NCBI GenBank assembly: GCA_015660915.1
Contig: JACTTZ010000003.1
Location: 68,479 to 132,478 of the forward strand
Length of the DNA: 64,000 nt
Reading direction: 5' to 3'
Source of the DNA: Methanomicrobia archaeon
GTDB taxonomy: Archaea > Halobacteriota > Bog-38 > Methanoflorentales > Methanoflorentaceae
The position numbers were made by a program, and so were the translations under genes. The notes beneath the pieces are model-generated. The model worked only from the letters and a program-made list of their open reading frames with translations. It was not told where the DNA came from and made no database searches. Shown here piece after piece: positions 16,825 through 25,317 of the stretch. The stretch's first letter is position 1, and each line of letters opens with the position of its first letter.

Positions 16825-17372
16825 TGACAGTTGCTGTCCAGACGTCGGCTCAAAGACCGATTGTCGCTGCCAAAAACTTCGTCGTTAAGGCTTCTTACTC
16901 GGCGTGCTATCGGAGTTCCATCGAGCTTAGCACGGAAGTCCGCTTCTGCCTTCTCAACACTGATTCTCCGCGTACCGTCTACGAGATTATCGACAGCTGC
17001 TACGATCTTCTGCTCGACCGTCTCCGGCATGTAATCTCCTGGGGGGAAACACAACGTTGTTGCTTCTTCCGCCGTTATCCCGGCTCCAACGTGTTTCTCA
17101 GCGATTTGGACGACGCGTTCGTCTACTCCGTAGCTGCGCAGAAGCTTTCCTCCAGCGACGCCGTGTTTGATGCTGTTCGTCTTGCACCTTCCGATATCGT
17201 GCAAAAGTCCCCCTATTCGGACAAGCTCTACGTCAGCATCTCCTCTCAATTTGGCAACTTCCACAGCGTATTGAGAAACAGCTTTGACGTGTCTTATGAG
17301 TCTTTCGCTGCAGCCATTGTCCTTGAGAAGCTGTAACGCTCCCTGGTAGGAGGGGAGGTTATTCGAAGGCAA
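16821..17372 (-). CDS. HD-domain phosphohydrolase (TIGR00295 type)
   Basis: 183 residues. HD-superfamily metal ligands are seen as the H in RLIRHVKAVS, LLHDIGR (HD pair near residue 58), H in IKHGVAGG, and EKHVGAG, followed by the conserved D in AAVDNLVDG. Family members are predicted metal-dependent phosphohydrolases; the substrate is unknown. It overlaps tfe by 14 bases and DUF2110 by 4 bases, so the three genes form one coupled operon. Confidence 0.88.
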   Translation of the reverse strand: MPSNNLPSYQGALQLLKDNGCSERLIRHVKAVSQYAVEVAKLRGDADVELVRIGGLLHDIGRCKTNSIKHGVAGGKLLRSYGVDERVVQIAEKHVGAGITAEEATTLCFPPGDYMPETVEQKIVAAVDNLVDGTRRISVEKAEADFRAKLDGTPIARRVRSLNDEVFGSDNRSLSRRLDSNCQ

Positions 17373-17874
17373 TTCTAAGTTCTTCCAGTTTTTGTCTCAT
17401 TGCTTCGACCAAAATCGAACTGTCCTGATAATCAAGCCCGGCCTGACATACGGGACAGATGAAATCATAGTCGCTTGCGTTCTCAAATAGAAAACGACCA
17501 CAGCCGTTTTCGCACGTATAGCAAACGTTTTTCCCTTCAAAATCTAAGCGTGTGTCAAGCCTTCGAATAAGCTTTTGCGCTTCTTCATCCATGTTACGCG
17601 CGATATCGCTTAGATCGACTTTCCAGAGATATGTGAGCCACCCACTGTCCTTGTCCCTTTCACGTCGGTAGTTTGCTAATCGATTTTCATATAGTATATA
17701 GAGAGTCCGCCTCACCGTGTTTAGGTTCGCGTCTGTCTCTTCCGCAATTTTTTCATCGGTCAGCTCATTTATAGACGCGCGTTCAATCATTTCTAGGCCG
17801 TCTTCTCCGACGAGATTTTTCAAATAGCCCCGAACTGCAACATCCGTAACCATCATACTATTTTTTATCGTCAA
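17359..17874 (-). CDS. tfe: Transcription factor E (TFE-alpha)
   Basis: Archaeal homologue of the TFIIE alpha N-terminal half; it stabilises the open complex at promoters melted by TBP, TFB and RNA polymerase. 171 residues: an extended winged helix at about 1-85 (LTDEKIAEETDANLNTVRRTLY) and a zinc ribbon near residues 115-150 (CYTCENGC ... CPVCQAGL). First gene of the tfe, HD-domain, DUF2110 operon. Confidence 0.94.
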   Translation of the reverse strand: MTIKNSMMVTDVAVRGYLKNLVGEDGLEMIERASINELTDEKIAEETDANLNTVRRTLYILYENRLANYRRERDKDSGWLTYLWKVDLSDIARNMDEEAQKLIRRLDTRLDFEGKNVCYTCENGCGRFLFENASDYDFICPVCQAGLDYQDSSILVEAMRQKLEELRIAFE

Positions 17875-17929
17875 AGGGTCTTATAACTAATGATGATATC
17901 CGTGAGCAGAAAGCTCCGAATTGCGCAAC

Positions 17930-19090
17930 TCAGCTCCGGTATACTTTTTTTGCGGTTTCTATGTAATGCAACGCGTTATTGAACGCACAGTCTCTCGATT
18001 TGCCATATCCGATCGCTGATATGACTGGTTTTGCGCGTTCGATAAAGGTCCCTTTTCGAGGAACGTCCATGTAATTCGCGTGGTCGCAGGTCTTCGTCAC
18101 GCACAAGTCGTGCTCCGCGAAATGGATCATGCGGCACGCAAATGTGTTATATCTCGCGGGGGGAATCAGGTCCCCCTGGCAGCTCCTAATATGCGCCTCA
18201 ACGAGGTTGATGCCCAGTGCGCCTTCTATCGTATCGAGTGTTCCTTGAAACCGCGGGTTGATCTCGATTACGACTGGGCCGGTTGCACCAATAATGAAAT
18301 CGATGCCATTAGTCCCGACTAAACCAAGATCGGTCGCTATTGAGTTTGAGATTTCTTCGATTTCCTTTGCATAGTTTGTTCTTAGCGGAGTCAAACTGCC
18401 ACAAAAGCTAAATCGTCGCATCGGGCCCAGATTCTTTAGACCAATGAGCTGTTCGTTAATTGCTATCGTGAGTGCCTGTTTTCCGGTCGACAACACCGAC
18501 GCGCTTGCATCAATACCTCGGACATATTCCTCGAGGAAAAAATCATCCCAGCCGTTATCATGATACTGCTCAATACTCCTCTGCAAGTGTTGCTTGTCTC
18601 TAATAAGAACGTTTTTAAATCCACCTGCTCCCCGAGTAGGCTTCAGAATGACTGGATAAGAAAGGTTGTCTTCCAAGTCAAAATGCTTAGGCACAGGATA
18701 GCCTAAGGATTGAAGCTTGTCCCTCAAACGGTCTTTGTTATTGACAAAGCTCGAAAGTGATGGAGAATTCCCCGCTGTTCGTGGGATATCAAGCGTCTCA
18801 AACCCAGCGGCTAGTATCGCGTGATCGTAGGCGAGGCCCTTCACGAGCGCTTTCACACCGGTATAATCCGCGTCGGTAATTACTCCAGGAAATTCATCTC
18901 TAATGAAACGCGTGACATCGCCGCATTTAATCAAGTCACTGTCTGCATAATGGCTTACTGACTCGACGTAAAACCCTGCTCGTTTAGCAGAGCACATGAT
19001 GTGCCTTGTGTTGTACCCGACGACCAGAACTCGGAGAGGTTCGTCACTTCGACTCGAAGTGCTAGTTGATCGGCTCAGAACGCTTAACAC
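17930..19090 (-). CDS. ATP-grasp ligase, COG2232-like
   Basis: 386 residues with an ATP-grasp core: [12 protein letters not shown] near residue 172, [11 protein letters not shown], and the metal-binding end [12 protein letters not shown] near residue 280. A Rossmann-like N-terminal domain ([11 protein letters not shown]) precedes it. COG2232 is described as carboligase-related, but the substrate is not known; ligases of this fold also build methanofuran and methanopterin side chains. The GTG start at 19090 lies within trm56, a 29-base overlap, so the genes are coupled. Confidence 0.8.
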   Translation of the reverse strand: MLSVLSRSTSTSSRSDEPLRVLVVGYNTRHIMCSAKRAGFYVESVSHYADSDLIKCGDVTRFIRDEFPGVITDADYTGVKALVKGLAYDHAILAAGFETLDIPRTAGNSPSLSSFVNNKDRLRDKLQSLGYPVPKHFDLEDNLSYPVILKPTRGAGGFKNVLIRDKQHLQRSIEQYHDNGWDDFFLEEYVRGIDASASVLSTGKQALTIAINEQLIGLKNLGPMRRFSFCGSLTPLRTNYAKEIEEISNSIATDLGLVGTNGIDFIIGATGPVVIEINPRFQGTLDTIEGALGINLVEAHIRSCQGDLIPPARYNTFACRMIHFAEHDLCVTKTCDHANYMDVPRKGTFIERAKPVISAIGYGKSRDCAFNNALHYIETAKKVYRS

Positions 19091-19592
19091 CTACCTTTTC
19101 GTTGAGATTGCCGACAATCCTCGTTCTGCCCGAAAAATCTGCTGTGAGCTCTTGACCACGCTGCACGTGATCGAGGAAGATGCTTAAGGCTGCGATCTCT
19201 GAGTGCGGTTGGTTAGTAATCGCCACGTTATAGTCTGCAAGTCTGAACAGGTCTGGAGGCACCTTTTCCGCCCCTACAACGACCATAAGCCTCTCAGTTT
19301 CAAAGTGGTTAATGACGTTTGGCAGGTTCTGTCCGTACATCGTTAAGTGCACTACGGTCCCCCGGTCATGTTTCCATTTCGCGATCTCCTGCCTCCAGTT
19401 TACCTGGTCGCGAATCCAGAAGTTGCCACCCCAGCGTTGCACGACGTCACGGATTGTAGAGACAATGGAGCGGTCAGAAGCTGCAAGAAGCATTCCTTGG
19501 GCCCCCAACGCTCTCGAGCATAGACCGACGTGCGTTGTAACGCGTCTATCGCGGTCGACTCTGTGACCCACTCGTAAAACAACGATTTCCAT
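19062..19592 (-). CDS. trm56: tRNA (cytidine-56-2'-O)-methyltransferase
   Basis: SPOUT-class enzyme specific to archaea that methylates C56 in the T-loop of tRNAs. 176 residues. The family pattern includes [19 protein letters not shown] at the N-terminus, VVVGAEKVP in the knotted SAM site and [20 protein letters not shown] near the end. First gene of a pair with the ATP-grasp gene. Confidence 0.94.
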   Translation of the reverse strand: MEIVVLRVGHRVDRDRRVTTHVGLCSRALGAQGMLLAASDRSIVSTIRDVVQRWGGNFWIRDQVNWRQEIAKWKHDRGTVVHLTMYGQNLPNVINHFETERLMVVVGAEKVPPDLFRLADYNVAITNQPHSEIAALSIFLDHVQRGQELTADFSGRTRIVGNLNEKVGVKRSEPIN

Positions 19593-19798
19593 GGTGATGC
19601 TTTATCCTGAGCTTTGCTAATCAGAGGACGCAGTCTTAAATAAATTGTATATCGTACATAAAGATAGCCGTGTCAAGCCGGAACGTGAACGTGAACCGAA
19701 TTTTGCATCACAAAAAAAGTGATCGCCACGATTTGGATTGTGCAACTTGGCCTTATATGTGAAATTGCCGCGCAGTTTAGGCGACTGGTAGAAATACG

Positions 19799-19805
19799 TA
19801 TATAT
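19799..19805 (+). promoter_or_regulatory. TATA box of tRNA-Leu
   Basis: TATATAT, 41 bases before the tRNA 5' end. The 247-base gap from 19593 to 19839 otherwise contains the trm56 promoter (TTTATTTAAG on the minus strand, about 19632-19641) and a short minus-strand frame that I regard as spurious. Confidence 0.55.
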
Positions 19806-19839
19806 CACGCCACAAATCACACAGTTGGCTGGGAATAGC

Positions 19840-19924
19840 GCGGGGGTTGCCAAGCCAGGTCAAAGGCGATAGGTTCAGGGCCTATTCTCGTAGGAGTTCG
19901 TGCGTTCAAATCGCACCCCCCGCA
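19840..19924 (+). tRNA. tRNA-Leu (CAG)
   Basis: 85 bases with a long variable arm typical of Leu. Acceptor GCGGGGG/CCCCCGC, anticodon stem ATAGG/CCTAT with loop TTCAGGG, T-stem GTGCG/CGCAC, discriminator A. No intron. Confidence 0.96.
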
Positions 19925-20047
19925 TATCAAATTGTACGAAGTCCATCTTAGCCGGGAATTGTTTTTCGTCTGTGACTGAGGAGCGCTCCACTGCTTTCTC
20001 CAACAGACTTAAACGCTACGACGTGCAAAACTAAAGGGGTATTGAAA

Positions 20048-20425
20048 ATGAGCAACGCTGACACTAAAAATGCTTCCCGCTTGACAGAAAAACACTGCGT
20101 TCCGTGCGAGGTCGGTGCACAACCTTTTGATCTTGAGACCGTTCAGGGCCTGTTGCCGATGGTGCCTAAGTGGAAGCCAGACGAAGACGTTAAAAAAATC
20201 GTGCGAAGTTTCAAATTTAAAGACTTCGTCGAATCAATGCGCTTTATCAACAAAGTTGCTAAGCTAGCAGAAGAAGAAGGCCACCATCCCGATGTCTTCG
20301 TATCCTACAACTACGTAAAGATTAGCCTTACTACCCACAATATTGGTGGTTTATCTGAAAACGATTTCATAATAGCAGCTAAGATCGACGAGATTTTTGC
20401 GACTAGCGCACCTAGCCCAAACTGA
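20048..20425 (+). CDS. Pterin-4a-carbinolamine dehydratase family protein
   Basis: 125 residues. The signature EEGHHPDVFVSYNYVKISL ... THNIGGLSENDF is the complete PCD active-site pattern with its paired histidines. The classic role is recycling 4a-hydroxy-tetrahydrobiopterin; no aromatic amino acid hydroxylase is visible here, so the archaeal role is open and may concern pterin or molybdopterin chemistry. The start is ATG 20048, with AGGGGT a few bases upstream; TTG 20042 is an alternative. Confidence 0.9.
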   Translation: MSNADTKNASRLTEKHCVPCEVGAQPFDLETVQGLLPMVPKWKPDEDVKKIVRSFKFKDFVESMRFINKVAKLAEEEGHHPDVFVSYNYVKISLTTHNIGGLSENDFIIAAKIDEIFATSAPSPN

Positions 20426-20513
20426 GCTCAAATGGCACATAGAAGTTCTGCAAAAACAAGACACGCGGATGCATGCTGGGTCTTAAGCTTCTAACATAAG
20501 CCACGAAAAAGTT

Positions 20514-20588
20514 GTGGCGCACGTAGCTGAGTACGCTGCAGAGGAGCTTCGCAGACACAAGAAAATGCTGCACGTAGTTGATTCGTAA
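20514..20588 (+). CDS. Possible 24-residue leader-type ORF coupled to the thioesterase gene
   Basis: An open frame from 20487 encodes a basic amphipathic helix; with GTG 20514 as start it is 24 residues long and ends EELRRHKKMLHVVDS. Its stop TAA overlaps the thioesterase ATG by one base (TAATG), as in translational coupling. There is no clear Shine-Dalgarno and no recognised homologue. It could be a leader peptide, the remnant of a lost gene, or chance. Confidence 0.25.
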   Translation: MAHVAEYAAEELRRHKKMLHVVDS

Positions 20589-21043
20589 TGGATCTTACAA
20601 GAAACGATGCGAACGGCGAACTGGCTCGAGTCTTAAAAAAGCTAAAGAGCGACCGCTACGCGAGCTTTTTAGAGACTCGAATAACAAAGATTGAACGCGG
20701 GTATGCGCAAGCGGTATTAACAGTTGCCGAGCATATGCTGAATTTTAACCAAGTCGCGCACGGGGGCCTGATTTTTTCGCTGGCAGACGTGGCATTTGCA
20801 GCAGCATGTAATTCTTTCAATCAAACAGCGGTCGCTCTTTCTTTTCATATTACTTACCGTAAACCAGTCAGTATTGGCACGCGGCTCGTTGCAGAAGCTA
20901 GCGAAGAGAGCTCAGGCAAAACCACCGCCTTATACAAGATTATCGTACGGACTGACGATCAACGCATCGTTGCAGTGTGCGAGGGTTTGGCTTATAAGCT
21001 ACAATCATCGTTTACTGAGAATGATGGGCCCGAGGCGATTTGA
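20588..21043 (+). CDS. Hotdog-fold thioesterase, PaaI family
   Basis: 151 residues. The hotdog core is seen in NFNQVAHGGLIFSLADVAFA, containing the HGG turn and the acidic D used by PaaI-type acyl-CoA thioesterases, then ALSFHITYRKPVSIGT. The substrate is unknown, probably an acyl- or aryl-CoA. Its last 19 bases overlap the 3' end of tRNA-Ile on the other strand and its TGA stop is the complement of the tRNA T-loop. Confidence 0.88.
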   Translation: MDLTRNDANGELARVLKKLKSDRYASFLETRITKIERGYAQAVLTVAEHMLNFNQVAHGGLIFSLADVAFAAACNSFNQTAVALSFHITYRKPVSIGTRLVAEASEESSGKTTALYKIIVRTDDQRIVAVCEGLAYKLQSSFTENDGPEAI

Positions 21044-21132
21044 ACGCCTGGCCTCACGGTTATCAGCCGTGCGCATATTCTCCGTCCTGAAAAAACACAG
21101 GACGGAATCAAACCTGGCTAAGCTACGGGCCC
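21025..21132 (-). tRNA. tRNA-Ile (GAT) with a 33-base intron in the D-arm
   Basis: Acceptor GGGCCCG/CGGGCCC, anticodon stem CACGG/CCGTG with loop CTGATAA, discriminator A. The D-stem is interrupted: removing 21075-21107 restores GCTT...GAGC with a normal D-loop and a 75-base tRNA. The insert folds as a 9-base-pair hairpin (TCCGTCCTG/CAGGACGGA). Outside it GTTT pairs with GAAT, flanked by 3-base bulges GAT and ATG that hold the two cuts, that is, a bulge-helix-bulge. The intron falls between positions 23 and 24, not the usual 37/38. TATA box at 21164-21173. Confidence 0.9.
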
Positions 21133-21163
21133 TTTCGGATAGCGCAATGCCTATAGGCGAACG

Positions 21164-21173
21164 AGATATATAA
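21164..21173 (-). promoter_or_regulatory. TATA box of tRNA-Ile
   Basis: GTTATATATC on the minus strand, about 32-41 bases before the tRNA 5' end at 21132; the expected spacing for an archaeal tRNA promoter. Confidence 0.6.
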
Positions 21174-21312
21174 CAATTCTTGTCTGCCAATTCTAATCCG
21201 AACGAGACGTGCGACATACCTTTCGGTCGAAGCAACGCTTATATGCCTTGGGCCTAAAAATCTGCTACCTCCATTTGATGCACATACTACAGGCAAAAAT
21301 GAGCTCCGACTT

Positions 21313-21384
21313 GGGCCGGTAGATCAGGGGTAGATCGCTACCTTGGCATGGTAGAGGCCTCGGGTTCAATTCCCGACCGGTCCA
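21313..21384 (+). tRNA. tRNA-Ala (GGC)
   Basis: 72 bases: acceptor GGGCCGG/CCGGTCC with a G3-T70 wobble, the alanine identity pair; anticodon loop TTGGCAT; discriminator A. TTATATGC at 21239-21246 is the nearest TATA-like box, giving a leader of about 45 bases. Confidence 0.95.
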
Positions 21385-21581
21385 CTTTCATATTTAAGCT
21401 GCAGCTTCATTCTTCACCCATATGACGCATCGTTGGACGCCAGCATCCGCATCCACAAATACTCCTCAACCATCCCCTATAAAGTCGCACACGCGTCAGC
21501 TGTCTTTGGTCCCCATTTGTGCTCACCTCGAACTCCGAAGTGGAAACGCAACGCTGGCAGTGAATGCTCTAAACTGCAGCA

Positions 21582-21589
21582 TTATATAG
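21582..21589 (+). promoter_or_regulatory. TATA box of the zinc-ribbon methyltransferase gene
   Basis: TTATATAG, 30 bases before the ATG at 21612, predicting a leaderless message. The 21385-21581 stretch upstream shows only a small palindrome (AAGCTGCAGCTT, 21396-21407). Confidence 0.55.
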
Positions 21590-21611
21590 CGAAAAGACTT
21601 ATAGATGAGCG

Positions 21612-22637
21612 ATGAGACTTCGTTGCCCGAGCTGCGGCAGCCGTTCGTGCGTGAACTCAGCAGAGCGCGTCATTGAAGCAGCTCCCACATTGTACGCTAA
21701 GTGCCCATCGTGCAATGATTTAGTTCTCGACAAGACAAACCGCATCGATTTGACCGACATCAGCTTTGACGACCTGAAATGTAAGAACTGCGGAAGAAAA
21801 CCGTTGGATGCGGTTATGGCGCAAATACTCGCTGTATCAGCTGAACCTAATAAGAACCGACCAAAGCTGACCCTTCGGCAGGTAGGTACTCCGTTGTTGT
21901 CGCCCGGCGTCCCCACCTATGCTCCGCCACATATCGGGTACCAGAATCTGCTGCTCCTAACCAAGCAACAAATTATCGCTGATGCGAGTAATCTGATTCT
22001 CAGGGACATACCCGAAGTTAGAGGGGTCATCTACGGGGATATGAAACGAGTGATCGGCCTAGCTAACCGCCATGCAGCTCCGCACACTTGCCGCGTCTTG
22101 GCTGGCTGCGACATGCGAGCCGACTTAGTCACCTCAGCGTACGGACAGATCCTAATGTACAAAAGCCAGTCGAAGATTCATATTGAGCACGACAACGCGG
22201 TAAAAATGACGAAACTCGGAACACTTCCCATAGCGGGACGCGTTGTGCTTGACGCACTCGCTGGACCTGGAACTCTCGGGCTGATGAGCGTGCTGATGGG
22301 CGCTCAAAAAGTTGTTCTAAACGACGCCTGGCTGCCAGCTGTAGAGAACGCGTATCTCAACTTACAAGTAAATAGGGAGATACTTGGTCTCCGCACATTA
22401 AGCCGAGCCCCAGTGGCTAAAAAAGCGCCCAGCAGGGCTCCTAATCTTTTCTGTACCGCCACTACTGATCACGCCATTATAGAGCTATATCACGGTGAGT
22501 TTGAGGAGTTCAACATTCAAGACTCCGGAGTGGATCTTGTCCTATTGGACCCATTTCCTGATACCGAGCCGTATTTTAAAGCTTTGTCTAAAGAAATTCG
22601 CAACAAGCACCCAAAAATCCATATGGTCTGCATTTGA
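21612..22637 (+). CDS. SAM-dependent methyltransferase with N-terminal zinc ribbons
   Basis: 341 residues. The N-terminus has three CxxC pairs (CPSCGSRSC, CPSC near residue 36, CKNC near residue 57), so one or two zinc ribbons. A class I methyltransferase follows: motif I LDALAGPGTLG near residue 211, an acidic VVLNDAW and the catalytic-type motif LLDPFPDTEPYFK. The core resembles Trm1/Trm5-type RNA methyltransferases, whose DPFG motif is similar, so an RNA substrate is likely. Its stop lies in the first copy of a 29-base tandem duplication. Confidence 0.8.
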   Translation: MRLRCPSCGSRSCVNSAERVIEAAPTLYAKCPSCNDLVLDKTNRIDLTDISFDDLKCKNCGRKPLDAVMAQILAVSAEPNKNRPKLTLRQVGTPLLSPGVPTYAPPHIGYQNLLLLTKQQIIADASNLILRDIPEVRGVIYGDMKRVIGLANRHAAPHTCRVLAGCDMRADLVTSAYGQILMYKSQSKIHIEHDNAVKMTKLGTLPIAGRVVLDALAGPGTLGLMSVLMGAQKVVLNDAWLPAVENAYLNLQVNREILGLRTLSRAPVAKKAPSRAPNLFCTATTDHAIIELYHGEFEEFNIQDSGVDLVLLDPFPDTEPYFKALSKEIRNKHPKIHMVCI

Positions 22638-22687
22638 AGAAACAACCTTAATATGTTAGCATTTGAAGAAACAACCTTAATATGTTA
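22630..22687 (+). repeat. 29-base tandem duplication spanning a stop and a start codon
   Basis: Two perfect copies, 22630-22658 and 22659-22687, each beginning GCATTTGAAG and ending ATATGTTA, followed by GCATTTG again at 22688. The unit carries the methyltransferase stop (in copy 1) and the wecB start ATG (in copy 2). Copy 1 contains a second ATG (22653) that opens a frame of 11 codons ending at TAG 22686. The 7-base GCATTTG at each junction points to replication slippage. Confidence 0.95.
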
Positions 22688-23776
22688 GCATTTGTTGTCG
22701 GAACTCGGCCCGAAATAATCAAGATGGCGCCCGTAATCCGGGAATGCAAAAAGCGGGGAATAGCAGACTTAATTATTCACACAGGGCAGCACTACACGTA
22801 CGAAATGGATAAAGTTTTTTTTGACGAGCTAGAGCTTCGTGACCCAGACTATATGCTTGGCGTGGGATCGGGCACAGACGCTGAACAAACTGGCAAGATA
22901 CTCGTTGGCGTCGAGAGCGCCTTGACCAAGGAGCAACCAGACGTTGTGCTTGTTGAAGGAGATACAAATTCTGTTTTTGCAGGTGCATTTGCCGCAACCA
23001 AGCTCCATATCGAAGTGGGGCACGTAGAAGCTGGCTTGAGAAGCTTTGACAGGTTCATGCCAGAAGAAATTAACCGCGTCCTCACTGACCACGTCTCAGA
23101 TTACTTGTTTGCTCCGACTGCGAACGCAGAGGAAAATCTGTTAGCCGAAGGAATCTCTGCAAACAAGATATCCATCACAGGCAACACAATCGTTGACGCC
23201 GTTCACCAGAACCTTCGACTCGCGCAAAAGAGAGTGAGCGTTCTCAATGAGCTCAATATTGAAAAAAAGAACTACTTTCTGATAACTGCACATCGACAAG
23301 AGAACGTTGACAACAAAGCGCGCCTGACCGGCATATTGAAAGGACTAACTGAGCTGCATTATAAATTTGATGCGCCGATCATATTTCCAATGCATCCACG
23401 AACCAAGAAACGTGTTGCCGAGTTCAATCTTCCTTTAGATGGCGTCACACCGATTTCCCCAATTGGATTTCTCGAGTTCCTACTGCTAGAAGCAAATGCC
23501 AAGCTCGTTATCACCGATTCAGGCGGCGTGCAAGAAGAGGCGTGCATTCTAAAAGTGCCTTGCATTACTGTGAGAGACAACACGGAAAGGCCAGAGACTA
23601 TAGCCGTTCGTTCCAACTTAGTAGTCGGAACCGACCCTGATCGGATCGTAACTGGAGCAAAAGCGATGCTAAACACGCCACGCAATTGGAGCAATCCGTA
23701 CGGCGATGGCGACTCAGGCCAGCGCATTGTGTCTATACTGACTCGTGCCTTTGAAGCTTGTGGCGTCGAAATTTAG
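22682..23776 (+). CDS. wecB: UDP-N-acetylglucosamine 2-epimerase, non-hydrolysing
   Basis: Converts UDP-GlcNAc to UDP-ManNAc for surface polysaccharides or protein glycans. 364 residues of the GT-B fold with the family motifs FVVGTRPEIIKMAP at the N-terminus, HVEAGLRS near residue 115, HRQENVD near residue 210 and DSGGVQEEA near residue 280. The start lies in the second copy of a tandem duplication. It heads a glycan cluster with two glycosyltransferases and a flippase. Confidence 0.96.
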   Translation: MLAFVVGTRPEIIKMAPVIRECKKRGIADLIIHTGQHYTYEMDKVFFDELELRDPDYMLGVGSGTDAEQTGKILVGVESALTKEQPDVVLVEGDTNSVFAGAFAATKLHIEVGHVEAGLRSFDRFMPEEINRVLTDHVSDYLFAPTANAEENLLAEGISANKISITGNTIVDAVHQNLRLAQKRVSVLNELNIEKKNYFLITAHRQENVDNKARLTGILKGLTELHYKFDAPIIFPMHPRTKKRVAEFNLPLDGVTPISPIGFLEFLLLEANAKLVITDSGGVQEEACILKVPCITVRDNTERPETIAVRSNLVVGTDPDRIVTGAKAMLNTPRNWSNPYGDGDSGQRIVSILTRAFEACGVEI

Positions 23777-23871
23777 CCAACAAACGCCCAGCCTCTCTGC
23801 ACCTACTGCAGCTCGTTTCTTCACTCGTTTGTTGGCACCCGCACCGTAGTGAAGCGCAGAATATCTTGCTT

Positions 23872-25035
23872 TCAAGTTGTGGCTGTGCTAGCTTTATCCG
23901 CCACCTCACGACAGACCGCAAGCAATTCATCGCCGGCCTTCTCCCACGAAAACTTCTGTGCTTGTGCAATGCCTTTCTTACTCATCTCTTTTTTTAATTC
24001 GTCATCCTCGAGCACGGTGAGCATTGCCTGTGCGAGCGCTTCAACGTCATATGGATCAACGAGAAGGGCTGCTTCTCCGACCACTTCGGGTAATGAGGAG
24101 ACGTTCGAGGTAATCACGGGGCACCCTGACGCCATCGCTTCGAGTACGGGGAGTCCAAACCCCTCGTAGAGCGAGGGATAAACGAAAACGTCAGCTTGGG
24201 CGTAGAGAGATAATACCTCGGAGTCAGGCACATAGCCTGCAAATGTAATGTTGACATTTTCGCGTCGCCTAGCAACGTCTTTGAGCATATCCTCGAGTTC
24301 AGGAATAGCCGTTCTCATATAACCGACCACGACAAGCTCCAAAGGACTTTGAGATCGTTCTTGGACGCGTGAAAACGCTTGTATCAGCCGGAGATGGTTT
24401 TTCCGTGGAGAAATATCAGACACGATCAAGATCTTCTTGCTTCCGAACTCGACTCTAGGGGCCTTGGGAGTGACGAACGGGCCGTGGTGAATAACTACAA
24501 CCCTGTCTGCCCGCAAACCCCAAAAACGTATCGCGTCCTTCTTCGTCGATTGCGAGACTGCTATATATCGTTCAGGGACGTCACTGAAATGCTTCTGAAA
24601 CGTGTTTAGGAGTTTTATCGTCCGCCTGCCTTGCGTTCCGTCATCCGCAAAAATGTAAGGGATGAAATCGTGCACCACTTGAACCCATCGCGATCGGGGC
24701 AAAAAGCCGTATTTGATAAGAAGAAGGAAAAAATACAGGGCCTCTAACGGGTCGAGCACATCCCAAGGCGGAGCTAGGAATAGGACCACATCGCTTGACT
24801 TATACAGCCTGATGAGTTTAACCAAAGTCTGAGGCGTCAGGAACCTCGCAATCGTAAAAAGCGAGATTTTTTGACTCGCGAGAAGAGAAGGGCTGATAAA
24901 ATCCATGCCTCGGCGAACTACTACCGAAACAGAGTCTACTTGATTTGCGTCGGCGATTCTTTTGAGCAGTTCCTCGGTAACTCTCGGTATCCCGTCTTTG
25001 TGTTCGGGAAAAGGGGCGATAACAGTTACTTTCAT
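23872..25035 (-). CDS. Glycosyltransferase family 4, probably mannosyltransferase-like
   Basis: 387 residues of GT-B fold, oriented against its neighbours. The C-terminal donor site is typical of GT4: [23 protein letters not shown] and the E-x7-E motif [15 protein letters not shown]. The N-terminal acceptor domain begins [16 protein letters not shown]. No membrane segment is evident apart from hydrophobic stretches near residue 110. Substrates cannot be read from sequence; its setting suggests assembly of a lipid-linked or S-layer glycan. Confidence 0.92.
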   Translation of the reverse strand: MKVTVIAPFPEHKDGIPRVTEELLKRIADANQVDSVSVVVRRGMDFISPSLLASQKISLFTIARFLTPQTLVKLIRLYKSSDVVLFLAPPWDVLDPLEALYFFLLLIKYGFLPRSRWVQVVHDFIPYIFADDGTQGRRTIKLLNTFQKHFSDVPERYIAVSQSTKKDAIRFWGLRADRVVVIHHGPFVTPKAPRVEFGSKKILIVSDISPRKNHLRLIQAFSRVQERSQSPLELVVVGYMRTAIPELEDMLKDVARRRENVNITFAGYVPDSEVLSLYAQADVFVYPSLYEGFGLPVLEAMASGCPVITSNVSSLPEVVGEAALLVDPYDVEALAQAMLTVLEDDELKKEMSKKGIAQAQKFSWEKAGDELLAVCREVADKASTATT

Positions 25036-25317
25036 AAGCCAATAATGCCGTTACAATCTCCAGCTATAACGCTTCTGAGTTTAGGTTTTAGTGGGCTACG
25101 GTCAGTTGCTGGTATTCGTGCATCTTGCAGAAATTGATGCTTGTTTCGGTCGTTATGCGAGTGCATTTGCCCCGCTTAGCCTGGATTATTACCACAAACT
25201 AACAGATGAGCAATCATCTGTTCGTCCTATTACAAATAAATACAGCTTGCAGCGTGTTACTGTCTGCTGCAAAAATCGCTTAATTCAAGTTCCAGTCGCG
25301 AAGAATGGGTGATGACA
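25036..25317. other. Divergent intergenic region between two glycosyltransferase genes, with an inverted repeat
   Basis: No gene seen. A perfect 9-base inverted repeat, AACAGATGA-gcaa-TCATCTGTT, lies at 25201-25222 and is followed by AAATAAATAC (about 25234), a possible TATA box for the rightward gene. The repeat may be a regulator site or an RNA hairpin. Short frames here have no protein-like features. Confidence 0.45.

Noticed and set aside
19617-19853. 78-codon minus-strand frame with a CVIC motif
   Set aside because: It starts in the antisense of tRNA-Leu and contains the promoter regions of both neighbours.
25091-25312. 73-codon frame between the glycosyltransferases
   Set aside because: No motif, no Shine-Dalgarno, and it spans the inverted repeat and likely promoter.
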